From contig NC_083341.1 of assembly GCF_019175385.1 (NCBI RefSeq), positions 21,088,203 through 21,152,202 on the forward strand: a stretch of 64,000 nt of DNA, given 5' to 3'. Below the pieces are notes generated by a model, which had not been told where the DNA came from, ran no database searches, and saw only the letters and a program-made list of their open reading frames with translations. This DNA comes from Lycium barbarum. Lineage: Eukaryota > Streptophyta > Magnoliopsida > Solanales > Solanaceae. Below, in pieces: positions 1 to 11,219 of the stretch; positions within the stretch are counted from its first letter, which is position 1, and every line of letters starts with the position of its first letter. The position numbers and the translations under genes were made by a program.

Positions 1-29
1 TATTTTATAACTTCGAGAAGTTTATTCAT

Positions 30-1230
30 TTGGTCTATTTGTTGACAATTTTACGATGCTTTATGTATGCAGATAAAATGGAAAATAAAAATCAAGGAGT
101 TTATAAAAGAAGGCCTAGAAAAAAGGCTAGGCCAACGGAAGAGGAGTCTGCTCCTGCTAGAGAAGCAGATAGGTTTCCACAAGCTCAGGTAACAGAAGAA
201 ATGACCTCATCAGCTCGTGGTTCAGTTAGAGAATAAGAAAATGCAGAAGATGAGAAAGATGAGGAATCAATAGAGCAGGAAGAAGAAAATGAAAGTGGAA
301 AAGAAAGTGCAGAAGATGAGGAATCAATATATCAGGAAGAAGAAAATGAAAGTGGAAAAGAAAGTGTAGAAGATGAGGAATCAATGCATAATGAAAAAGA
401 AAATGAAAGTGGAGAAGAAAATGCAGAAGATGAGAAATCAACGGATCAACAAGAAGAAAATGAAAGTGGAGAAGAAACAAATCATGATGTACTTTTCGAA
501 CAAAGAAAAAAAGTATAACATGATCAGAATGTTGCCCCTTCATGATCAAATCTGAGTGTTTTTTTAAATTACCATTACTGAAAACAAAGAGTAGGTGTTT
601 CAGCATCCATTTACTATTTTCTAGGAAACTACCACCAGTTCAAACAACAGATGGATGCTTAAACACCTACTAATTGTTTATTGTAAACAAATAGTTGTTA
701 TTTAAGCATCGACTGGTTGTTTAAACTACCACCAGTATAATAGATGTTTGTGGATTTTTTTATACTTTCTTTTAATTAATCAACTTTATAATCATGTACA
801 GTTTGTTGATGATTCTGATATTGAGGTTCCCGAATGCATCAAGTCCATTGATCTTACAAAATATCGCTTCAAGACACATTATTCTGTGCACGGTGATTTT
901 CCGGGAAAGATTTTTGTAAAGTCACCTTTAGGAGGAAAAGCATTTTTTGAATTCAGAGGAGTTCTGGTAGAACAGGGTATTTTAGATAGGTTAAAAAAAA
1001 GTGTTTTGGGCATTTTCTTGATATTCCAATGTAGCGAGTGAATTTCGGTTCACTGATAGTTCATGGTCTTCTACTCCGACATATCATTGGTGAGAAAAAT
1101 ATGGAACTGTGGTTTGAATATGAAAATATTCCTGTTTATTTGGGATTGAGGGAATTTGCCTTGATGACCGGACTACAGTGTCACCCCTTCTTTAGCCGAC
1201 TAGCCAATGCTTCTCCAGAAGGAAAGAGGT
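30..1230 (+). pseudogene. DUF1985 / Ulp1-associated gene fragment, left arm
   Basis: The reading runs from a basic stretch (KRRPRKKARP, about 105-135) into a Glu/Ser-rich repeat tract (236-480) after an in-frame TAA at 234-236. After an AT-rich intron-like gap, it resumes at about 800-1230 with a segment resembling the plant DUF1985 domain: a KYRF..HYSVHGDFPGK stretch, then FGSLIVHGLLLRHI and LREFALMTGLQC. DUF1985 proteins are commonly encoded in Mutator-like elements and expanded families with a C-terminal Ulp1-type cysteine protease. No protease part is present, because the copy stops where the inverted repeat turns around. The stop, frame changes and truncation make it a pseudogene. Family assignment is from remembered motifs. 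Confidence 0.6.
236..480 (+). repeat. 57-bp coding minisatellite (acidic 19-residue units)
   Basis: Four imperfect tandem units of about 57 bp encode units like ESAEDEESIYQEEENESGK. The mirror tract lies at about 1900-2190 on the minus strand. The reverse strand gives a His/Leu/Phe-rich open frame that is only the complement of the repeat. Confidence 0.8.
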
Positions 1231-2422
1231 GACACTGTAGTCCCGTCATCAAGGCAAATTCCCTCAATATAAAACAAACAGGCATATTTCATATTCAAAC
1301 CACAGTACCATCTTTTTCTCACAAATGATATGTCGGAGTAGAAGACCATGAACTATCAACGACCCGAAATTCATTCGCTACATTGGAATATCAAGAAAAT
1401 GCCCAAAACACTTTTTTTAACCTATCTAAAATACCCTGTTCTACCAGAACTCCTCTGAATTCAATAAATGCTTTTCCTCCTAAAGGTGACTTTACAAAAA
1501 TCTTTCCCGGAAAATCACCGTGCACGGAATAATGTGTCTTGAAGCGATATTTTGTAAGATAAATGGACTTGATGCATTCGGGAATCTCAATATCAGAATC
1601 ATCAGCAAACTGTAGATGATTATAAAGTTGATTAATTAAAAGAAAGTATAAAAAAGCTACAAACATCTGTTGTACTGGTGGTAGTTTAAACAACTAGTCG
1701 ATGCTTAAATAACAACTGTTGTTTACAATAAACAATTAGTAGGTGTTTAAGCATCCATCTGTTGTTTGAACTAGTCGTAGTTTCCTAGAAAATAGTAAAT
1801 GGATGCTGAAACACCTACTCTTTGTTTTCAGTAATGATAATTTAAAAAAACACTCACATTTCATCTGAAGGGGCAGCATTCTCATCATGTTATACTTTTT
1901 TCTTTGTTCGAAAAGTACATCATTATTTGTTTCTTCTCTACTTTCATTTTCTTCTTGTTGATCCGTTGATTTCTCATCTTCTGCATTTTCTTCTCCACTT
2001 TCATTTGCTTCTTGTTTATGCGTTGATTTCTCATCTTTTGCATTTTCTTCTCCACTTTCATTTTCTTCTTCCTTATGCGTTGATTCCTCATCTTCTGCAC
2101 ATTCCTCATCTTCTGCACTTTCTTTTCTACTTTCATTTTCTTCTTCCTAATCTATTGATTCCTCATCTTCTGCATTTTCTTCTTCTCTAACTGAACCACG
2201 AGTTGATGAGGTCATTTCTTCTGTTACCTGAGCTTGTGGAAACCTACCTGCTTCTCTAGCAGGAGCAGACTCCTCTTCCGTTGGCCTAGCCTTTTTTCTA
2301 GGCCTTCTTTTATAAACTCCTTGATTTTTCTTTTTCATTTTATCTGCATACATAAAGCATCGTAAAATTGTCAACAAATAGACCAAATGAATATACTTCT
2401 CGAAGTTATAAAATAAACACAA
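1190..2422 (-). pseudogene. DUF1985 / Ulp1-associated gene fragment, right arm
   Basis: This is the mirror copy of the left-arm fragment, read on the minus strand. It carries the same basic stretch and acidic repeats (about 1900-2320) and the same DUF1985-like segment (about 1240-1640). Here the N-terminal frame stays open a little further into the acidic tract before a stop near 2147. This shows that the two arms have accumulated separate changes. Like its partner it ends at the central loop and lacks a protease domain. The shared inner boundary suggests that one partial gene copy was duplicated head-to-head, rather than that two insertions met by chance. Confidence 0.6.
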
Positions 2423-3448
2423 GTTGTTTAAACAATATGTGATTGTTTACACATAGAACTTGTGTAGATTCAGATTTCATATATAAACAACATAGATTTT
2501 TATGAAATAACTAATACAACAAGTTAATATTTTTCTCAGAATTAAATACATGAAACATTTGCAACTTCCTTCTCAATGTGAAAACAACAATATGTTGTTT
2601 AATGAAGATGCAATTGCTTACACATCAACTGGAAATCTCCAGGTTACCAATAAAAGATGCAGTTAACAATAACCAATTCTTTTAGAAAATTTATCAAACA
2701 CCTTAGCTTATCTTAAGGAGTTAACAATACTCAATTTTTATCTAACAAAAAATTGAATGCAGAAAGAATTGAAAAGTGAGAACAATCAATAATATACCCA
2801 CCACAATCCAAATACCAATATCAACCTGTCAAGTTCCAATATTAATTCTAGGTATTTATTTACTGTCCCTAACAAGTTCCTAAAGAGAACACAGAACAGA
2901 TGTTTTCTTAACAATAAAAAAGAAACACAGAATAAATAGAGTAAGCATGCTCAAATATGTTGTTTTCTAGGTATTTCATTCTTGTTTTCCAGTCAACTAT
3001 ATTTTGATGTGGAGTTGAGGCAAGAAGGGGAAAATATGAAGAGAGAAAAAAAAAATTACCTTGAAATTAAAATTGTCTTCAAGGTGAACTTGTAGGCTGG
3101 CAAAGTAATGTTGATCTACCTTCGATTTTCGAACAAAGGAGAAGGAATGGGGAAAAGAAAAAGAGAAGAGAATAGAGAAAGGAGAGAAAGAGCAAGAACT
3201 GATGCGTTTGAAAATGGGTAAAATCGATGGAATTTTGGGGTTTTGTTAAAAGTTTTGATCTTTTAATTGTTAACCCTAAGTTTGTAAATATTCTAATTCA
3301 ACCCCATCTCTTCATAATTATATGATTATAACAAAAGAAAAGGAAAAAGAAATAGAAATCCCTTATTCTGCATTCCACTCTCAAAGAGCCCTTTTAGCTC
3401 ATTTTCCCTATCCCATATTTTCTTTGGCTTGACACATAGCCATCCCCC
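2416..3448. other. AT-rich stretch, no gene seen
   Basis: There is no convincing coding exon. It contains short A/T runs, purine-rich sequence at 3030-3200 and a string ending in ttgttaaccctaagtttg. It may be the flank or 5' region of the DUF1985-bearing element, but no terminal repeat or target duplication could be assigned. Confidence 0.5.
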
Positions 3449-3842
3449 TACACTTGTCACAATATTCAATTTAGACATTTGAACTAAGCCTTGTTCCAAT
3501 TGAACACATCAACTCCAATAAAGTGCTTTAATTAGACACCTTCGGTTCAAAACTTGAATTTTTTGCATCTGTTTTCATTCATCTATTAGGTAGTTAAGTT
3601 AATCACATAAAATATGTCATCTCCTTTAATTATATACATCAACCTCCAGTAGAAAATGTTTGGGGATTTACGGCTTATTGAGGCGAATGCGTATAGTTAA
3701 AGGAGATGGCATATTTTATTTGGTTAATCTAACTACCTAATAGATGACCGAAAGTATCTAAATTGGAACACTTCATTAGAAGTTGAGGTGCCCAACTTGA
3801 ACAAGGCTTAGTTCAAGTGTCTAAATGGTGGCAAGTTGTACC
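3449..3842. mobile_element. Foldback MITE with long terminal inverted repeats
   Basis: The left part (tttgaactaagccttgttcc at about 3478) pairs with the right part (gaacaaggcttagttcaagt at about 3800). The pairing continues inward through the segments around 3590-3630 and 3695-3740 (tattaggtagttaagttaat against taatctaactacctaataga). There is no coding capacity. A clear target duplication was not found. Confidence 0.75.
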
Positions 3843-4144
3843 AACCCTTTTCAAATTACCACGATAGAATTATTTCTTTTGCCATATCCTTCATCCGTCT
3901 CCAAATATAAATGCTCTACTAATCAATCTCAGATGCTCGCTCGTTTTTTATGTAACTACACACAAGCATTTTTTTCCCGGTTTTGTTTGGAAAAACGTAT
4001 GAAATTCATTAGGATACATTAGTATAAACCGGGGCGATCTAGAATTGATCATATGAGTTCGAACGTTTCTTCTACTCTATCTGCTCAACGGTAAAATAAC
4101 AGGAACTTTCCTAGCGATTGTGATCCACGCGCCTCCTCACGGAG

Positions 4145-5978
4145 ATGGCAGCTGGACTTTTTCCGGCGCGTCTTGACCGACCACCTGACCCAAAGGTGGG
4201 GACGAGCAAAACCCCTGAAACAATTCCACCAAAATCAAACTACATGCAAGCTGTTTCCGGCATACAAAATCCAATTTCCGACCAGCGAAGGGAAACTGTC
4301 ACGGCAACAATCACAAGGCATAATGGGATGTCGGCGGTGATCTTTGATGCGGAAGACTACTATGGCACCATGGCAGAAGAATGTAAGTACACTATTAATG
4401 GTCGATTTTTGAAAACTAGACCCCAAATTGAAATCATCCGAGCAACTGTCAAAGAGAGCTTTCCACTTAAGGGTACGGTTCAAACTGGGGTTTATGATAA
4501 TAAAAATGTTTTCATTGATGTGTATAATGAAGAAGATTTCAAAACCGTTTACTTTAAACATGTCATTGAAATCGATAGGCAACCTATGTGGCTTAGTCGA
4601 TGGACCCCTGATTTTACTCCGGAAGAGGATAGCCCTCTTACTCCAGTATGGGTCATTTTGCCTAAGCTTCTTTATCACCTACATACTTGGCACTATATCA
4701 AACAGATTCTGAGCCCTATCGGGGTACCTTTGGCTATGGATACTGCTACAAAGGGTAGAACGAGACCAAGTATGGCAAAAGTGCGAGTGGAAATTGACTT
4801 AACCAAACCACGACAAAACCACGTCTGGATTGGCATTAGGAATTCCACAAACCCTCTTCACGGATTTGAGCAGCAAAATTGATTATGAAGGGGTTCCAAA
4901 ATTTTGCAATTATTGTAGATATATGGCCCAATGTAGAAGAATGGAAAAAGAAAAAACTGAGATGGAGGAGATGGATAAGATTAATCAGGAGAAGGGAAAG
5001 AACAAGAATAATCAACAGGATCCACAAATTGCTAAGGGTAATATGAAAGAAGCTCTACCCCATAATCAGAAAGAAATTGAAATTCAAAATCAGAAAGAGC
5101 TAAGGGAGGAGCAGAAGCAACAAAAAGTGTCTGAGGACAATACAAAAGAGGCAGTTCCTCAGAAACAAAGAGGCAGGGAAGAACAAAATCGCAATATGGC
5201 CACGAAGATCTCAAAAAGAGGTACTAGTGCCCCTCCAAAACAAACATACAAGCCCACTATAGCAATATTTGGGGTGGACAAACCATCTCCAACTAATGAG
5301 GAGGTAAGGAAAGAGGTAGTGGGAAAGAAAAATGAGGAAAGGCAAGTTGTGGATACAATGATAACCTCTACAAGCAGCAATCCTATACAAAATAAAAATC
5401 AAGAGCAACAGATACAAGTGTCATCTGAAAAACAGTCCATAGAGATACTTACTAAAGATCATAACGCAACTCAAGTGGTCTTGTCTCCAAATGACAAAGA
5501 AAAACTGCATAGCAATACTCAATGGATAACTGAAAGAAAAAAGAAGACTAGACCTGTTAAGCAGTTATTTATAGGAGACAAGGAGGATATTACTCAAAAT
5601 AGGTTTGTCAATCTGGAAGTTGAGGGTGATAAACCAAGCCAACAAAAAAATGTCCATACAAGTGAAGGAGCAACTAAGGAATCAACCCAAAATAAGGAAC
5701 CTCCTGATGATGAATGGGCTGAGAATACAACTTCTGAGGAAGAAGAATCTAATGGGTCATCTGATGAAGAAGCTGAGATTCTGATCAAAACCCTTGGGGG
5801 CAAGGGAAGAGACTCAAAAGAAGCAAAGAAAGCTATTGCTGATCTATGCATGAAAGAGGGACTATCCCCAAGAGCAAATAAAGACACTGGACAAAAACAG
5901 AAGGCCAGGGGCAATACTTCCACCAAAGCACAAAAGAGCACTTCACAAAAAACCTCTAATATTCCTATTAATGATTAA
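4145..5978 (+). pseudogene. LINE ORF1, DUF4283 gag-like protein (frameshifted)
   Basis: ORF1 protein of the LINE, expected to bind element RNA and form the ribonucleoprotein. The first frame starts at ATG 4145 and carries a DUF4283-like domain (about residues 60-230, with VIFDAEDYYGTMAEECKY and PQIEIIRATVKESFPLKG). It ends at 4882. The homologous continuation (IDYEGVPKFCNYC, then a long Lys/Glu/Gln-rich tail) is in another frame, open from about 4830 to the stop at 5976-5978. So one small indel near 4830-4880 breaks the gene. The usual CCHC knuckle after the DUF4283 domain is degenerate: CNYC is present but the expected His spacing is not. The last codons overlap the ORF2 start. Confidence 0.8.
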
Positions 5979-8900
5979 GATCCTCAATTGGAATATTAGG
6001 GGTATGAAATCCCAAGCAGCCAGTGAAAGATTGGTATACCTTATAAAATTTCATAAAGTATCTTTTATTGCTTTACAAGAGCCTTTTTTGCAGGATACTT
6101 CAATTGAGCATTATAAAAACATACTAGGAATGGATGGATGTTTCTCTAACCTGAGCAACAAAATCTGGATATTCTGGAGCTCTAGCATTATCTGTAATGT
6201 ATTTTCTAACCATGCTCAAATGATTACCTGTTTAATTAAGAATAGTAGCTCTAATACTGATCTATTTATCTCTTCGGTGTATGCTAAATCTAAATCTGTT
6301 GGAAGGGAAGAATTATGGGATCATATGAGAGCCTTTTCCTCTACTATCTCTGGCCCTTGGATTGTCTGTGGGGATTATAACAGTATTTTAAATGCTGAAG
6401 AAAAACTGGGGGGTGCACCTCATAGACTAAAGAAGAGCCTACCTTTCTTAGATTGTATTAATGATTGTGGATTAACAGATTTGGGTTACTTTGGCCACAA
6501 TTACACTTGGTGCAATGAAAGGAAGAACAATGATGTCATATGGAAAAGGCTGGACAGGGTGTTGGCGAATGATGAATGGACCAATTTCTTGCCTAACACC
6601 ACTGTCCAGCATCTTACCAGGACTAGTTCTGATCATTGCCCTTTACTTGTTTCTGCTTGTAATGATGATGCTAACTTTATCAAATATTTTAGATTCCTTA
6701 ATTTCTGGGAGGAACAACCTGATTTCTATAATGTTGTTAAGTTGAATTGGAATCCGGAAGTCAACGGTAATATTTTCTGGATCTTTCATCAAAAACTAAA
6801 GAGACTTAGTAAAGCACTTTGTGAATGGTCTAGAACTCAAATTGGAGATATTTTCCTTAAGACTCAACAACTAGAAACAATGGTTAACTCTTGCGAGGAA
6901 AGATGGATGATATCTCTTGATCAAAATGATAGAATGGCCCTCAACAAGGCTAAAGCTGATTTGATGATCCATCATAAAATAGTGGACAAATTCTAGAGAC
7001 AGAAGGCAAACCTTAGATGGTATAAAGAGGGTGATGAAAATACAAAAATTTTCCATAGTGTTGTGAAGGGGAGAAGGAAGCTCTTGAACATCTACAGAAT
7101 CAAGGTGGAAGACCAGTGGGTGGAAGGTGATGAAAACATTGGTGCAGCTGCTGTCAATTTCTACCAGGATTTGTTCAAAGAAGTGGATAGAGACATCATC
7201 AACCTGGTTCCTAGAATGGTTTCTGAAGAGGAGAACAACTTTCTGATAGAAGAGGCATCCCATGAAGAAGTTAAAAGAGCAGTTTTTGATATCGACCCTA
7301 ACAGCTCTGCAGGACCTGATGGTTTTAATGGTTTCTTTTTCCAAAAAACTTGGGATATAGTTGGTGATGATTTGGTTAACATGGTTAAGGCTGTCATCAG
7401 GGGCCATCAGTTACCTAAATTCTTTACTAATACTTGTCTTGTTCTTATTCCTAAATCTGACAATCCTCAATCTTTTACTGATTTCAAGCCTATCAGTTTG
7501 AGTAATGTCTCCCAAAAGATTGTCTCAAAAGTGCTCAATGACAGACTATCAAGGATCATTCCCAAGATTATCTCACAGAACCAAAGTGGCTTCGTAAAAG
7601 ACAGATCAATTGGGGAGAATGTCCTACTTGCCCAGGAGATAATCCATAATATCAGGAAGCCTAACAAGGGTGGAAATGTTATCATCAAACTGGACATGAG
7701 CAAAGCTTACGACCGATTGTCATGGAATTTCTTGTGTATAGTTATGAGGAAGATGGGTTTTTCTGAACAATGGATTATGATCATATGGAATCTCCTCTCT
7801 AATATGTGGTATTCTGTAATTATAAATGGTCGAAGGCATGGTTTTTTCCAGTCTTATAGGGGAGTGAAACAAGGAGATCTAATCTCCCCATCCTTATTTA
7901 TAATTGTTGCTGAAGTTCTAACTAGACTCCTTAACAAACTTTTTGATATACCTAGATTTAGTGGATTCAACATGCAATCAAATGGTCCTATGATTAATCA
8001 CTTATCATATGCTGATGATATTATTATTTTTTGTGCAGGTAAAACTTACACTATACAATTGATAATAGAGGCCTTGAATAAATATGAAAATAACTCTGGA
8101 CAACTCATCAACAAGGCCAAATGTTGTTTCTTGATGGCTGATGATACTCCTATAAAGAGAAGAAAAATAGTGGCTAAGCTGCTGAAATTTCAAGAAAAAG
8201 AATTCCCTATTATATATCTTGGTTGTCCATTATTTGCTGGTAGAAAGAGGGTTCACTTCTTCACTGACATGGTGACTAGAATTGTTCAGCGGATTGGTAG
8301 CTGGCATAACAGGTTCCTTTCTACTGGAGGGAGAATTATTCTTATCAAGCATGTATTGAGTGCTATGCCAATGCATCTCCTTTCCATTTGTCAACCCCCA
8401 AAGACTACCATCCAACAAATTGAGAAAGCCTTTGCAAATTTCTTTTGGGGATCTTTCGAAGGAAAAAACAAGTATCATTGGGCCTCTTGGGATAAATTGT
8501 GTTACCCCACAGCAGAAGGAGGAATAGGAGTGAGATCTTTGCAGGATACTTCTGATGCTTTTGCTGCAAAATTGTGGTGGAACTTTAGAACTAAGGACTC
8601 CCTATGGACTGAGTTTATGAGGGCGAAGTATTCTCAGAGGGTCCATCCTATGGCAAGAAAGTGGAACTACTCCCAGTCTCATACATGGAGAAGAATGATG
8701 CATATCATACATAGAGTGGACCATCTAATCTTTTGGAAGATTCATTCTGGCAATTCCAGCTTTTGGTGGGATAATTGGTTGGGCAATGGCAAGCTTGCTG
8801 ACTTTGTAGATGCCTCCACTTCCATTAGAATTCACGTTGCTGATTTTATTATAGATGGAAGATGGGATGTTTGTAAACTTTCACTATGCTTGCCTCCTGA

Positions 8901-10152
8901 TAAGGTACAAGAAATTCAGAGAGTTACAATTAGCTCTACACATCTAAAAGATCAGCCAGTGTGGACGGTTTCAACAGATGGGAGATTTAATTGTAGATCA
9001 GCTTGGAATAGCGTAAGGGAATGCAGAAATAACACTTTTTTCAATAGGATGATTTGGCACCAGAAATCCCCTTTTAAAATCTCTTTCTTTTTATGGAGAC
9101 TCCTCAAACACAAAGTGGCGGTGGATAATAATCTTAAGAGGCTTGGCTGTCACGGTCCCTCTAAATGTAATTGTTGTTTGTTGCCTGATGTTGAAGATGA
9201 GGAACATTTATTTTGTAAGAGCAGAATTAGTAGGACAATTTGGCTTCATTTTAACAGGATGATGGGCATCAGAACTGGGCAACATGAATTAAGGCAAGTG
9301 ATTCTCACTTGGTGGATGACAAGAGCTGATAATCCTATTCAGAAATTGATCCTACGAGTTGCTCCTAGTATCATCATTTGGCAGATATGGAAATCAAGGT
9401 ATAAGAGCAGATTTGAGAACTCTAGGATGTCATATAATGGCATAATCTTGATGATTAACCAGCAATTGAACTTAGTGACACACAATCAGTCTCCCAGAAT
9501 ACCACCTTTTATGAAATGGTACCACTTTTATGATCTTATAGACAAAGCAAAGCCCGATATATCGGTTACCCCTGTCAAATGGTTTCCCCCTAGAGATGGA
9601 TGGTTGAAATTGAATACAGATGGATGTTCTAAAGGGAATCCAGGCCTCAGTGGTGGTGGTGGTGTTATCAGAAATCATCAAGGAAAGCTTATCAGTGCCT
9701 TCTCCTCTCCTTTGGGATGCATGACTAATAATCTCTCAGAAGCTACAGCGTTACAAACTGGTTTGAAGTGGTGCATAGACAATGCTATCAGGAAAATCGA
9801 AGTGGAAAGTGATTCCCTTATGTTGATTAAATGGATTCAAAACTTTGCTTCTATGCCTTGGAATCTTCAGATGGTGGTGATGGATATCAGAACTAGTTTG
9901 GAAAGCTTTGAAGATTTCAAGATTCAACATTGTTTTCGTGAAGCAAATAAAGTAGCAGACACTCTTGCTAATACAGGACTCGAATGCAATCAGAATATCT
10001 GGTATACCGATTTCACACAGTTGCCGAGACAAGCTAAGGGGGAGTTCAACTTGGATAAACTCGGCCTCCCCTCTTTTCGGACTAAACAGATCAAAAACTC
10101 TTTTAGCATAGATAGACAACTACAAAGACTTTATCTTTTTGATGTCCCTTAG
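5971..10152 (+). pseudogene. LINE ORF2: endonuclease, reverse transcriptase, RNase H (one premature stop)
   Basis: ORF2 makes the nick and reverse-transcribes the element (target-primed reverse transcription). It starts at ATG 5971, overlapping the ORF1 stop in the string ATGATTAA. The single frame is open for 1393 codons except for TAG at 6994-6996 (codon 342). An APE-type endonuclease fills residues 1-225, with NWNIRGM near the N-terminus, QEPF, GDYN at 134-137 and SDH at 220-222. The reverse transcriptase has Asp575 in KLDMSKAYD and YADD at 680-683. A zf-RVT region lies at about 1028-1090. A C-terminal RNase H shows Asp1217, Glu1257, Asp1281 and Asp1330. All catalytic positions seen are intact, so the stop is the only obvious lesion. 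RNase H is typical of plant L1 lineages. Confidence 0.92.
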
Positions 10153-10496
10153 GGAAGTGTATAGTTTCTACTGGGGAGTTTGTGTATAAATTAACATCTC
10201 CCCCTTTCGCTGATATTTTGTGAACTTAAGTGCTAACCTACTACCATGGATAGGTTCGAGGCTGTTCCACCTTCCGTAGGAAAAGGAGTATGGGGAAACC
10301 TTAACTCCTTTCTTTTGTATGAAGTTTCAATAAATATATGCAGGTCCATGCTCAATGAGCACAGATGGACAGATTTAAAAAAAAAAAAAATCATTTACTT
10401 ACATCTTTCCATAAAACAATTTCATTTTTTCGCACCGCCTTCTTTCCTTTTCACGTGTTTTAAACGGTTAAGTATTTCCAAAGCTTTTTGCTAATA

Positions 10497-10749
10497 CTCC
10501 CTCCAGTTCAAAATATGCATCCACTTAGCTTTTTATTTTGGTTCAAAATAAGACACTTACATAGTTAAAGAAGTAATATTATTTTTTCAAATTTACCGCA
10601 ATTTACTCAAGGCAATAAATAAACAAGAGTTACATTAATTAAAAGATAATTTAGTCAAAATACCTATATCTTTCTCCAAGAATTAGTGTTTCTTAAGGAG
10701 TGTGAAAAAAGGCTAAGCTTACACTTACTTTGAATGGAAATGGAGGGAG
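10497..10749. mobile_element. Stowaway MITE
   Basis: The ends are CTCCCTCCAGTTCAAAATAT and the matching ...ATGGAGGGAG, flanked by TA on both sides (10495-10496, 10750-10751). This is the classic Stowaway (Tc1/mariner) terminus and target duplication. It has no coding capacity. Confidence 0.88.
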
Positions 10750-11219
10750 TAGTAGGAAAGCAAAGTATTGCTATCCAAGTTTTAAGTGTTCGACTTTGAA
10801 TAACGTGCAAACTCAATGGTCGCTTAGTACACACGGAGGTTTTGCAAGGAAATATCTCATTGCTGCGATCAGAAACCCCAAGTAATCAGACCCAACAAAA
10901 GAGAAAAGGTCACACAACATCAATCAGATGTAACTTGCTAATTCTGTTACTATATCATAGGAGCATTGATTCTGCCAAATTGTGTATGGAATGGCAAGAC
11001 ACGACATTCAATATATACTCATACAAGCAAGAGGTTTTCTATGCATTAGTACTGTCGATAAGACTAGCCACACAAGCAGCGGCCTTGACCAAATCACTAC
11101 TTAATAACTACTACGAGAACAATTACATGTCGAGGCAAAAAAAATCACCGGCTGCCTATCCCTATACGCAAATCGTGGTGAACGAGAAGTGATGAAACTG
11201 GAAGCTTGTGTAGTTGTGT

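Larger units (their letters stand above)
1..2415. repeat. Large inverted repeat (arms about 1.18 kb, loop about 42 bp)
   Basis: The first bases of the window (tattttataacttcgagaag) return as reverse complement ending at about 2415. The two arms pair along their whole length down to a short loop at about 1186-1227. The arms differ by scattered substitutions and small indels, for example in the acidic repeat tract, so they are not identical copies. Both carry the same broken gene in opposite orientation. The left arm reaches the window edge, so the true outer ends are unknown. Transcription through it would give a long, nearly perfect hairpin RNA; that is an inference. Confidence 0.93.
4145..10391 (+). 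mobile_element. L1-clade non-LTR retrotransposon (LINE), near full length
   Basis: It has the standard plant L1 order: ORF1 (DUF4283-type RNA-binding protein), an overlapping ORF2 (endonuclease, reverse transcriptase, zf-RVT, RNase H), a short 3' UTR and an A-run at about 10378-10390. It is damaged by one frameshift in ORF1 and one stop in ORF2, so it is a fairly recent but probably inactive copy. The exact 5' end and target duplication could not be fixed; a 5' UTR may extend left toward 3850. Confidence 0.92.

Noticed and set aside
226..606. His/Leu/Phe-rich minus-strand open frame of 126 codons
   Set aside because: It is the complement of the acidic 57-bp minisatellite; its composition is forced by the repeat and there is no domain.
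7161..7397. Minus-strand open frames within the LINE ORF2
   Set aside because: Shadows of a long conserved plus-strand frame; no family signature.
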